This document shows, one piece after another, positions 1 to 5,869 of a stretch of 6,063 bases of DNA. The stretch comes from Steroidobacteraceae bacterium. GTDB lineage: Bacteria > Pseudomonadota > Gammaproteobacteria > Steroidobacterales > Steroidobacteraceae. The notes under the pieces were generated by a model, which saw only the letters and a program-made list of their open reading frames with translations, was not told the DNA's origin and ran no database searches. Position 1 is the stretch's first letter. Every line of letters begins with the position of its first letter. The DNA lies in contig JAJTCR010000094.1 of NCBI GenBank assembly GCA_021325695.1, positions 1 to 6,063 of the forward strand, in the 5' to 3' direction. The position numbers were made by a program, and so were the translations under genes.

Positions 1-513
1 ATCGTCTGGCTCGGCAAGGGCGTACACATGGACGAAACCGACGGGCACGTCGACAACCTGTGCGCGTTCGTCCGGCCGGGTGAGGTCGTGCTGAGCTGGA
101 CACGCGACCGCGACGACCCACAGTACGAGATTTCGCGCGACGCCTGGGAGCGCCTCGTGGATGCGCGCGACGCCAGAGGCCGCCGCTTCAAGGTGCACAA
201 GCTCGAGCAACCACGACCGCTGCACATGACGGCCGAGGAGTCCGCGGGCATCGACGCGGCCGGAAGCAGCAAGGCGCGCGAAGCAGGCGGTCGCCTGGCG
301 GCGTCCTACGTCAATTTCTACATCGGCACGCGTCGCGTCGTGGTGCCGCTGCTCGACGCGAAACGGGACGGCAAGGCGCTCCGCAGGCTGCAGGAGCTGT
401 TCCCGAAGCGCGAGGTCGTCGGCGTGCCGGGGCGCGAGATCCTGCTGGGCGGTGGGAACGTGCACTGCGTGACGCAGCAGGTCCCGCTCGCGCGCGATCG
501 CGTGCGTCGCTGA
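1..513 (+). CDS. aguA: Agmatine deiminase, C-terminal part (5' end outside window)
   Basis: Agmatine deiminase (agmatine iminohydrolase) hydrolyses agmatine to N-carbamoylputrescine and ammonia in the cytoplasm, a step in making putrescine from arginine. The reading frame is open from base 1, so the gene begins upstream; 170 residues are present of a family usually about 350-370 long. Two signatures of the guanidino-group-modifying fold are visible: DETDGHVDN at fragment residues 11-19, carrying the catalytic His (residue 16), and GGGNVHC at 150-156, whose Cys (codon 466-468) is the expected nucleophile that forms the covalent amidino intermediate. The stretch YVNFYIG near residues 103-109 is also typical. 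The ATG at base 28 is internal, because family sequence continues upstream of it. The stop lies 3 bases before the next gene, which suggests co-transcription. The distantly related peptidyl-arginine deiminase label is sometimes used for this family, but the motifs fit AguA better. Confidence 0.93.
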   Translation: MVWLGKGVHMDETDGHVDNLCAFVRPGEVVLSWTRDRDDPQYEISRDAWERLVDARDARGRRFKVHKLEQPRPLHMTAEESAGIDAAGSSKAREAGGRLAASYVNFYIGTRRVVVPLLDAKRDGKALRRLQELFPKREVVGVPGREILLGGGNVHCVTQQVPLARDRVRR

Positions 514-516
514 GCC

Positions 517-2019
517 ATGGCACGGCGTCGCCTGCATGAGGTGCTGAGCGGCCGCCGGCTCACGAGGCTCGAGTACGAGCACGCACTGCCGGTCCTGCAG
601 GGCCAGATGCTCGACGCGCAGTTCGAGCTGCGCCAGGAGGCAGCCCGCGCAGTCCTGCTGATCGTCTCGGGAATTCCCGCCGCCGGTCGCAGCGAAGTCG
701 TCAACGAGGTGCTCGGCTGGCTCGATCCGAAGTTCGTCACGGTCCAAGGTTTCAAAACCTGCAGCGATGCCGAGCGCGAGCGTCCGCCCATGTGGCGCTT
801 CTGGCGCGTGCTTCCACCCAGGGGCCGCCTCGCCATCCTGCACGGTGGCTGGTACCAGGACCTGCTGCAGCAGGCGCTCGAACACGAGGGGTCGGCAAAG
901 CAGCTCGGGGCACGGTTGCAGCGGCCGGTCGAGCGAATCGTGCAACTGGAACGGATGCTGGCGCAGGACGGCTTCACCGTCGCGAAGGTCCACCTGCACG
1001 TCTCGCCCGAGACGCAACGGAAGCGACTCGAGAAGCTTCGAGCCGAGAAGACGACCCGGTGGCGCGTTACCGCGGAGGATCGCCGGATGTGCCGGCGTTA
1101 TCGAGAAGTCGAGCGCGCACTGGAGCACTGCCTCGATGCAACGGATCATCCGTCGGCGCCGTGGTTGCTGGTCGATGGAACGGACGCGCAACATCGCGCG
1201 CTCGAGGTCGGCCGTCGGCTGCTCCAGGCATTACAGGCGGCCACGCCGGTGGCGGCGGTTGCACGCACCGCAGGCGCGCGTCCGGGCCGCCGACCCTCCT
1301 TGGTGAGGAAGTCCGCAAGCCAGGCCGCGCCTGCAGCGACCGCGAGCGAGCAACAATACGACCGCGAGCTCGAGCGTCTGCAGGGCCGGCTCGCACTGTT
1401 GTCGCGCCGCAAGCGCTTTGCGCAGCACGCCGTCGTCGCGGTGTTCGAGGGCATGGATGCTGCCGGCAAGGGCGGCGCCATCCGGCGGATCACCGCCGCA
1501 CTCGACGCGCGCCAGTTTCACGTGGTGCCGATTTCCGCTCCGTCGCCCGAGGAACTCGCGCGCCCGTATCTCGGGCGATTCTGGTCGCAGCTGCCGCCGC
1601 GCGGCAATTACACGATCTTCGACCGCAGCTGGTACGGCCGCGTGCTGGTCGAACGCGTGCGCCGGCTCACGCCCACGCGGGACTGGCGCCGCGCCTACGA
1701 CGAAATCGTCGAATTCGAGCGGCAGCTCGACGAGCACGGCGTCGTCGTCGTCAAGTTCTGGCTGGCCGTGAGCCGGGAGGAACAGCTCGAGCGTTTCAAC
1801 GAACGCGACCGCAATCCGCTCAAGCGTTTCAAGGTCGACCCCGAGGACTGGGCGAACCGCAAGCATTGGGATGCCTATCGACGCGCGGCACAGGACATGA
1901 TCGCCCGCACCGACACACGACACGCGCGGTGGACCGTCGTGCCGGCCGACGACAAGCGCCAGGCTCGGTTGCAGGTCCTGCGGACGCTCGGCGACCGGAT
2001 CGAAGCCGCGCTCGACTGA
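517..2019 (+). CDS. pap: Polyphosphate:AMP phosphotransferase (two-domain, class II PPK2)
   Basis: This enzyme transfers a phosphate from inorganic polyphosphate to AMP, giving ADP, and so salvages adenylate from the polyphosphate store in the cytoplasm. The 500 residues match the usual two-domain length. The C-terminal PPK2 domain (about 280-500) is intact: Walker A GMDAAGKG at 312-319 with Lys318, RFWSQLPPRG at 354-363, Walker B FDRSWYGR at 368-375, and a basic lid segment around 426-447. The N-terminal domain (about 25-245) is a diverged copy. Its P-loop reads GIPAAGRS (52-59), with Arg in place of Lys, and LHGGWYQD (108-115) replaces FDRSWYGR, while RFWRVLPPRG (94-103) is kept. In studied class II enzymes only the C-terminal half is catalytic, and this sequence fits that. 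An Ala/Arg-rich linker spans about 240-280. The start lies 3 bases after aguA with no strong ribosome binding site, so translational coupling is likely. Confidence 0.95.
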   Translation: MARRRLHEVLSGRRLTRLEYEHALPVLQGQMLDAQFELRQEAARAVLLIVSGIPAAGRSEVVNEVLGWLDPKFVTVQGFKTCSDAERERPPMWRFWRVLPPRGRLAILHGGWYQDLLQQALEHEGSAKQLGARLQRPVERIVQLERMLAQDGFTVAKVHLHVSPETQRKRLEKLRAEKTTRWRVTAEDRRMCRRYREVERALEHCLDATDHPSAPWLLVDGTDAQHRALEVGRRLLQALQAATPVAAVARTAGARPGRRPSLVRKSASQAAPAATASEQQYDRELERLQGRLALLSRRKRFAQHAVVAVFEGMDAAGKGGAIRRITAALDARQFHVVPISAPSPEELARPYLGRFWSQLPPRGNYTIFDRSWYGRVLVERVRRLTPTRDWRRAYDEIVEFERQLDEHGVVVVKFWLAVSREEQLERFNERDRNPLKRFKVDPEDWANRKHWDAYRRAAQDMIARTDTRHARWTVVPADDKRQARLQVLRTLGDRIEAALD

Positions 2020-2039
2020 CGCCGCTCGACACGCCACAC

Positions 2040-2044
2040 GGGGA
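2040..2044 (+). promoter_or_regulatory. Ribosome binding site supporting a TTG start
   Basis: GGGGA lies 6 bases before the TTG at 2051. It supports this rare start codon. The next possible start (GTG at 2069) would remove the first beta strand of the protein, HIALVSA. Confidence 0.55.
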
Positions 2045-2050
2045 ACCGAC

Positions 2051-2968
2051 TTGCCGCACATCGCCCTGGTGAGCGCACGCGCCGCGCTGCCGCTCGACGA
2101 AGACATGCCGCCGCTCGTGGACGCGTTGCAGCGCCTGGGTGCGAAGGTTTCGACGCCCACGTGGGACGCGACGGACGTCGACTGGTCCCGCTTCGACCTA
2201 GCCTTGTTGCGCTCGACCTGGGATTACGTCGAGCGCATCGACGAGTTCCTCGAGTGGGCTCGTGCCTGCGCCCGACAGACGTACCTGTGCAACGGCTCCG
2301 ACGTCGTGGCCTGGAACACCGACAAGCACTACCTCGGCGACTTGCACGCGGCCGGCGTGGCGGTGGTCCCCACTAGGTTCGTCGACCCGGGCGACGACGC
2401 GGCCACGGCGCTCGCGACATTCCTGCTCGGCGGCGCCGGGTCACTGAGCGCCGGCGCCCCGCTCGACTTCGGGCAGTTCGTCGTCAAGCCGTCGATCGGC
2501 GCCGGCTCGCGCGACGCGGCGCGCTATCGCCGCGGCGAGCATGAGCGGGCGCTCGCCCACCTTCGACGCCTGGTCGAGACCGAGGGACGCAGCGCGATGC
2601 TGCAGCCGTACCTTTCGACAGTCGACACGGCCGGCGAAACGGCGCTGATCTACCTCGGCGGTGAGCCGAGTCACGCGGTCCGCAAGGGCCCCTTGCTGCG
2701 CCTCGACGAAGCCTTGGTGGCGGGACTCTTCGCGCCGGAGGAAATCCGGCCGCGGGAGCCGGAGCCGGACGAGCGCCGGCTCGCGGCGGCCGCATGCGCG
2801 GCGATCCCGTTCGAGCGGCTGCTCTATGCGCGCGTCGACATGGTCCGCGACGAGCTGGGCGCACCGGTCGTGCTCGAACTCGAGCTCACCGAGCCGTCGC
2901 TGTTTTTCGCGCACGCGCCGGGCAGCGCGGATCGCCTGGCGCAGTCCGCGCTGTCACGCATCAAATGA
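2051..2968 (+). CDS. ATP-grasp domain protein of unknown substrate (RimK/glutathione-synthetase-like)
   Basis: The 305-residue protein looks like a complete ATP-grasp ligase, a class that joins a carboxylate to an amine or thiol by way of an acyl phosphate. The substrate cannot be read from the sequence. The N-terminal pre-grasp domain has HIALVSA (3-9) and the family-typical LRSTWDY (53-59), followed by VAWNTDKHYL (86-95) and GVAVVPT (102-108). ATP-grasp elements follow: FVVKPSIGAGSRDA (143-156) with the nucleotide-contacting Lys146, MLQPYL (183-188) with Glu196 a little later, and a C-terminal metal-binding part with Asp263 in RVDMVRD and acidic residues in ELELTEPS (276-283). The usual metal-ligand Asn is replaced in this family by the ELEL-EPS form. 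The start is TTG. It sits 31 bases after pap in the same direction, probably in one transcript. Automated labels such as 'glutathione synthetase' would overstate what is known. Confidence 0.85.
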   Translation: MPHIALVSARAALPLDEDMPPLVDALQRLGAKVSTPTWDATDVDWSRFDLALLRSTWDYVERIDEFLEWARACARQTYLCNGSDVVAWNTDKHYLGDLHAAGVAVVPTRFVDPGDDAATALATFLLGGAGSLSAGAPLDFGQFVVKPSIGAGSRDAARYRRGEHERALAHLRRLVETEGRSAMLQPYLSTVDTAGETALIYLGGEPSHAVRKGPLLRLDEALVAGLFAPEEIRPREPEPDERRLAAAACAAIPFERLLYARVDMVRDELGAPVVLELELTEPSLFFAHAPGSADRLAQSALSRIK

Positions 2969-3041
2969 TATGAGTGGACGGCCACGGCGTCGTGACGCAC
3001 CTGCGCGAATCGTGCGCGCACGCAATGCCTGACGACAAAAC

Positions 3042-3086
3042 TGTGACGCAACTTACCATCCGTGACATTTCCGGTCCGGATGTGAC
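3042..3086 (+). repeat. Three near-evenly spaced YGTGAC direct repeats
   Basis: TGTGAC at 3042-3047, CGTGAC at 3061-3066 and TGTGAC at 3081-3086 stand 19 and 20 bases apart, about two helical turns. Further GTGAC copies occur at 2992-2996 and 3139-3143. The copies are direct, not inverted, so they do not form a classic CRP palindrome. They may be half-sites of an activator upstream of the c-di-GMP-controlled operon. Chance in a GC-rich region cannot be excluded. Confidence 0.35.
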
Positions 3087-3121
3087 ATCGGCTGACCGTC
3101 CACACCCGCAGAGTGCGAATT

Positions 3122-3145
3122 ACGTCAACACACCGACCGTGACGT
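3122..3145. repeat. Inverted repeat ACGTCA-N12-TGACGT
   Basis: ACGTCA at 3122-3127 is the exact reverse complement of TGACGT at 3140-3145. The half-site centres are 18 bases apart. The repeat ends 16 bases before the predicted aptamer, which is where a promoter or operator for the riboswitch transcript would be expected. It may be a dimeric regulator site; the binding protein is unknown. Confidence 0.3.
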
Positions 3146-3160
3146 GTCCTGAATAGTTCG

Positions 3161-3253
3161 CCGGCGATTCAGTCAAGGGCAAAGCCATCGAAAGGTGGCG
3201 ACGCAAAGTCTCCGGTCTAACGGGCTCTGGCCTTATGACAGCGGGACCGCCGG
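3161..3253 (+). promoter_or_regulatory. Cyclic-di-GMP-I (GEMM-I) riboswitch aptamer
   Basis: This leader RNA matches the class I c-di-GMP aptamer. The conserved core words AGGGCAAAGCC (3176-3186), GACGCAAAG (3200-3208) and AGCGGG (3240-3245) appear in order and at the usual spacing. A stem 3184-3189/3194-3199 is capped by a GAAA tetraloop (3190-3193). The second arm (3215-3217/3237-3239, then 3223-3225/3230-3232) carries CUAAC facing UUAUG, resembling the tetraloop receptor that docks the GAAA loop in known structures. The closing helix pairs CCGGCG (3161-3166) with CGCCGG (3248-3253), plus GUC (3172-3174) with GAC (3245-3247). By alignment with Vibrio cholerae Vc2, the ligand-contacting G20, A47 and C92 correspond to G3178, A3205 and C3242, all kept. 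It lies 70 bases before the start of the next gene and presumably controls the whole envelope operon. Confidence 0.93.
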
Positions 3254-3323
3254 ATCCAGTCCAGTACGGACCTGCTCGGCTAGCCATGCCCGCTCGATCG
3301 CAGTGAGCGACACGAGGTGTGAC
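3254..3323 (+). promoter_or_regulatory. Expression platform between the aptamer and the start codon
   Basis: These 70 bases link the aptamer to the gene. No GC hairpin followed by a T-run is present, so intrinsic transcription termination is unlikely. Possible local stems are 3257-3262 with 3268-3274 (one bulged C), CGCUC 3291-3295 with GAGCG 3305-3309, and ACAC 3310-3313 with GUGU 3317-3320, which overlaps the ribosome binding site. CUCG at 3275-3278 or 3293-3296 could also pair with CGAG at 3313-3316. These alternatives would suit ligand-controlled access of the ribosome. Which state is 'on' cannot be told from sequence. Confidence 0.4.
3314..3319 (+). promoter_or_regulatory. Ribosome binding site for the first envelope gene
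   Basis: GAGGTG lies 4 bases before the ATG at 3324, with the GAGG core 6 bases away, a good match to the 16S rRNA 3' end. It favours 3324 over the ATG at 3435, which has no such site in front of it. Confidence 0.7.
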
Positions 3324-3977
3324 ATGGGCGGACGCGAACGGATTTCCCTCAACTCCCTCGTCGAGCAGGGTGCGGCTCCGGGTCGATCCCAGGGCGGCCG
3401 GGACGCACGGCTCGACGCACAGACGCGACGGCACATGTCCGTTCGCGCGGTCGTGCTCGGCCTGATGCTGCTGCTCGCGTTGCTGTTCCTGCTGGGGAAC
3501 ACGCCGAGCCGCGCCGAGGGCACCGATCGGCAGCAGATGAAGGGCCTCGCCGAACAGGTCCAGGAGATCAAGTCCGACGTCCTCGAGATCGCTGCCGAAC
3601 TCGGCCGGCTCGAGGAAAAACTGCTGTACCCGTCCAACACGCAGGTGGCCGTGTTCGTCGCGCTCGCGCCGCAGGATCCGTCGCGCGTCGACGCGGTCCG
3701 GGTGCAGATCGACGGCCAGCTCGTGGCGCACTACATCTATAGCTTCAAGGAACTCGACGCCTTGCGCAGGGGCGGCGTGCAGCGACTCTACGTCGGCAAC
3801 CTGCCGACCGGCGAGCACAAGATCGACGTGCAGGTCGACGGCAAGGCACACGGTGGCGCGGACTTCAGCCACACCGGGCAGTTCACCTTCAGCAAGGGCG
3901 TGGAACCGAAGCTCGTCGGCCTGACCCTCGCGGGCCCGGATTCGGGACGCGCGCCCGTCGAACTCGGAAACTGGTGA
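3324..3977 (+). CDS. Membrane-anchored or secreted coiled-coil/beta-domain protein of unknown function
   Basis: The function is not established. From the ATG at 3324 the protein has 217 residues: a charged N-terminus (1-40), one hydrophobic segment (about 41-58, rich in Leu), a likely coiled coil (about 68-100, LAEQVQEIKSDVLEIAAEL) and a beta-rich domain (about 105-205). That domain contains the family-like stretches YPSNTQVAVFV and RRGGVQRLYVGNLPTGEH, and resembles periplasmic domains found beside TPR genes in other gammaproteobacteria, as I recall them. If translation instead begins at ATG 3435 (residue 38), the hydrophobic run becomes a standard signal peptide with an SRA/E cleavage site at residues 62-65. 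The 3324 start is preferred for its ribosome binding site, although codons in the extension have somewhat lower third-position GC. A longer frame back to GTG 3195 is excluded because it begins inside the riboswitch. The stop lies 5 bases before, or overlaps, the next start. Confidence 0.8.
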   Translation: MGGRERISLNSLVEQGAAPGRSQGGRDARLDAQTRRHMSVRAVVLGLMLLLALLFLLGNTPSRAEGTDRQQMKGLAEQVQEIKSDVLEIAAELGRLEEKLLYPSNTQVAVFVALAPQDPSRVDAVRVQIDGQLVAHYIYSFKELDALRRGGVQRLYVGNLPTGEHKIDVQVDGKAHGGADFSHTGQFTFSKGVEPKLVGLTLAGPDSGRAPVELGNW

Positions 3978-3982
3978 CGCGG

Positions 3983-5869
3983 ATGGTACGAGCGCCCTAT
4001 CGGCTGCTCGGGACCGTCGTCGCGACCGCGCTGGCGACCACTCCCGTCGTGGCCGACGACCTGCGGGACCTGCACTTTGGCGAGGCGCTGTACCACGCCT
4101 ATCAGGGCCAGTTCTTCGACGCGCTCGAGCGGCTCGACACCGAGCTCGGGCAATACTACGGGCTGGACGAGCCCGGTCTCGACTCGCTGCATCACCACAT
4201 CCGCACGGCCGAGTTCGACGTCGGCGACTTCGAGCTCAATTACCGGATGCATCACCGCGCCGGACGCGCGATCAAGGCGGTCCTGGAAGCGAACGTCGCC
4301 GAGGACGTCCGCAACGAGGCTGCATACCGGCTGGCGCGAATCCATTTCCAGAAAGACCAGCTCGACGACGCCACCCACGCCCTGGGGCGGATCGAGGGCA
4401 CGGTCCCCGAGCCGATCCGGGACGACGTGGAATTCCTGCGGGCCAACATCCTGCTGGCCACGGGCCACCCGCGCGAGGCCGCGGAGGTGCTCGAGCCGCT
4501 GCAGGACTCCGCGACGCTCGCGGGTTTCAGTGCGTACAACCTCGGCATCGCGTTGCTGCAGCAGGGCGACCAGCCGGGTGCGGTCACCCAGCTCGACCGG
4601 GCGGGGCAGCTCAAGGCGGCCGACGATCCCGCCGCGCGGGCCATCCGCGACAAGTCGAACTTCGTGCTCGGCACGCTGCAATTCGAATCCGGCGACTACG
4701 TCCACGCGGCGCAATCGCTGGACCGGATCCGACTCGAGGGCCCCTTCTCGAACCAGGCGCTGCTGCGGGCCGGCTGGGCCGAGTCCTCGGCCGAACGCTT
4801 CGACCGCGCCCTGGTGCCCTGGAACATCCTCGTCGAACGCGAGCCGACCGACGCCGCAGTGCAGGAGGCGATGCTCGCAGTGCCGCACGCGTACGCCAAA
4901 CTGGACGTGCATGGTCGCGCGGCCGTGCTGTACGGTCGTGCACTCGAGACGTACAGCGGGCAGATCGAGCGCGTCGACGCGTCGATCGAGAGTGTCCGCG
5001 ACGGCAAGTTCCTGCAGGCGCTCGTGCGGGAAGAGATCAACCAGGACAAGACCTGGGTGGTCCGCCTGCGCTCGCTGCCGGACGCGCCGGAAACCTACTA
5101 CCTGACCGAGCTGCTGGCGTCGCACGACTTCCAGACGGCGTTGCAGAACTACCTCGACCTGCAGGACCTGCGTTCCAGGCTGAAGGCGTGGCAGACGAGC
5201 TTCGACGCGTTCGACGACATGACGGGGTTGCGCGGGCGCTACTACGAGCCGCTGCTGCCCGAGGTCGATGCGCAGTTCCGTGACGTCGACGCGCAGATGC
5301 GACTGCGACTCGAGCAGCGCGAGCACGTCGCGGACCGACTGCAGGCGATGCTCACGGCGCCGCGGCCCGAATACCTCGCGACCACCGACGAGCGCGTCGA
5401 CGGCGACCGGCTGGCCGCGTTGCGCCGGCAACTGCAGGGCGACGACCGGCCCGAGGCGCAGGCGCTGCTTTCGCGCATCGAACGGCTGCAGGGTGCGCTC
5501 ACCTGGCGCCTGCGCACCGAGTACCACGATCGTCTGACGCAGGCCTTCGAACACCTGCACGAGCTGAACGCGCACGTCGACGCGATGAACGCGCGGCACC
5601 AGGCGTTCGTCCGCGCGCGCCAGGCAGCGACGCACAGCTACGTCGGGTACGACGCGCCGGTCGGGCGGCTGCGCACACGCGTCGCCGACGCGCTGCAGCG
5701 CGTGGACATCCTGATGGCCCGCCAGGGCCACCTGATCGAGACGGCCGCGATCGGCCAGCTCCAGGCGCGGCGCGGCCGCCTCGTGGATCTGCAGACCCAG
5801 GCTCGCTATGCGGTGGCGGACAGCTATGACCGCGCGGCACGCCTGCAGCCCGTGGAGGGCCAGCCGTGA
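3983..5869 (+). CDS. Periplasmic TPR and coiled-coil protein of unknown function
   Basis: From the ATG at 3983 this is a 628-residue exported protein. A signal peptide covers residues 1-24, with cleavage expected after VVA and before DD. The N-terminal half is built of helix-turn-helix pairs like tetratricopeptide repeats. The clearest are at about 114-137, 185-208, 226-250 and 258-281; FGEALYHAYQGQFFDAL (32-48) is another. The C-terminal half (about 390-615) is long, charged and helical, with Arg/Glu/Gln/Leu-rich stretches that suggest extended coiled coils. Such proteins usually scaffold protein assemblies, here in the periplasm; no enzyme motif is seen. GTG at 3974, overlapping the previous stop by 4 bases, is a possible alternative start. 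ATG 3983 is favoured because GGTGA (3973-3977) sits 5 bases before it. The stop overlaps the next start by 4 bases. It should share riboswitch control with the gene before it. Confidence 0.82.
   Translation: MVRAPYRLLGTVVATALATTPVVADDLRDLHFGEALYHAYQGQFFDALERLDTELGQYYGLDEPGLDSLHHHIRTAEFDVGDFELNYRMHHRAGRAIKAVLEANVAEDVRNEAAYRLARIHFQKDQLDDATHALGRIEGTVPEPIRDDVEFLRANILLATGHPREAAEVLEPLQDSATLAGFSAYNLGIALLQQGDQPGAVTQLDRAGQLKAADDPAARAIRDKSNFVLGTLQFESGDYVHAAQSLDRIRLEGPFSNQALLRAGWAESSAERFDRALVPWNILVEREPTDAAVQEAMLAVPHAYAKLDVHGRAAVLYGRALETYSGQIERVDASIESVRDGKFLQALVREEINQDKTWVVRLRSLPDAPETYYLTELLASHDFQTALQNYLDLQDLRSRLKAWQTSFDAFDDMTGLRGRYYEPLLPEVDAQFRDVDAQMRLRLEQREHVADRLQAMLTAPRPEYLATTDERVDGDRLAALRRQLQGDDRPEAQALLSRIERLQGALTWRLRTEYHDRLTQAFEHLHELNAHVDAMNARHQAFVRARQAATHSYVGYDAPVGRLRTRVADALQRVDILMARQGHLIETAAIGQLQARRGRLVDLQTQARYAVADSYDRAARLQPVEGQP
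5854..5858 (+). promoter_or_regulatory. Ribosome binding site for the lipoprotein gene
   Basis: GGAGG inside the end of the TPR gene stands 7 bases before the GTG at 5866. It decides this GTG start, which overlaps the preceding TGA in a GTGA junction typical of coupled translation. Confidence 0.75.

Larger units (their letters stand above)
2969..3160 (+). promoter_or_regulatory. Non-coding upstream region of the riboswitch-led operon
   Basis: About 190 bases separate the ATP-grasp gene from the riboswitch, and no convincing gene lies between them. This is where the promoter of the downstream operon should be, because the aptamer must be within its leader. No clear sigma-70 -35/-10 pair could be picked out; CTGACC (3092-3097) with CGAATT (3116-3121), 18 bases apart, is a weak candidate. 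The region carries five GTGAC words and an inverted repeat (listed separately). A stem at 3002-3007/3015-3020 (TGCGCG/CGCGCA) has no T-run after it and is not a convincing terminator. Confidence 0.5.

Noticed and set aside
792..2072. A 426-codon + strand frame overlapping pap
   Set aside because: The product is Ala/Arg-rich without motifs and lies inside the pap frame, which has complete PPK2 signatures.
1231..2160. A 309-codon minus-strand frame spanning the pap end and the ATP-grasp start
   Set aside because: It is a shadow of the pap frame and crosses two well-supported genes.
3002..3020. Possible terminator hairpin after the ATP-grasp gene (TGCGCG/CGCGCA)
   Set aside because: The stem is only 6 base pairs with a 7-base loop, and no T-run follows on either strand.
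3042..3066. CRP-like TGTGA site
   Set aside because: The second half-site is in direct rather than inverted orientation, so no TGTGA-N6-TCACA palindrome is formed.
2974..3156. A 60-codon GTG-started frame in the intergenic region
   Set aside because: No ribosome binding site or recognisable family. Composition differs from neighbouring genes, and the frame covers the likely promoter and GTGAC repeats.
3195..3323. N-terminal extension of the first envelope gene back to GTG 3195
   Set aside because: The start lies inside the riboswitch GAAA stem, and the extension reads through conserved aptamer elements.
3788..5731. A 647-codon open frame on the minus strand opposite the TPR gene
   Set aside because: Long antisense frames are expected opposite GC-rich genes. 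The translation is low-complexity (Arg/Val/Leu/Gln/Asp-rich) with no recognisable domain, whereas the + strand has a signal peptide, TPR-like repeats and coupled starts.
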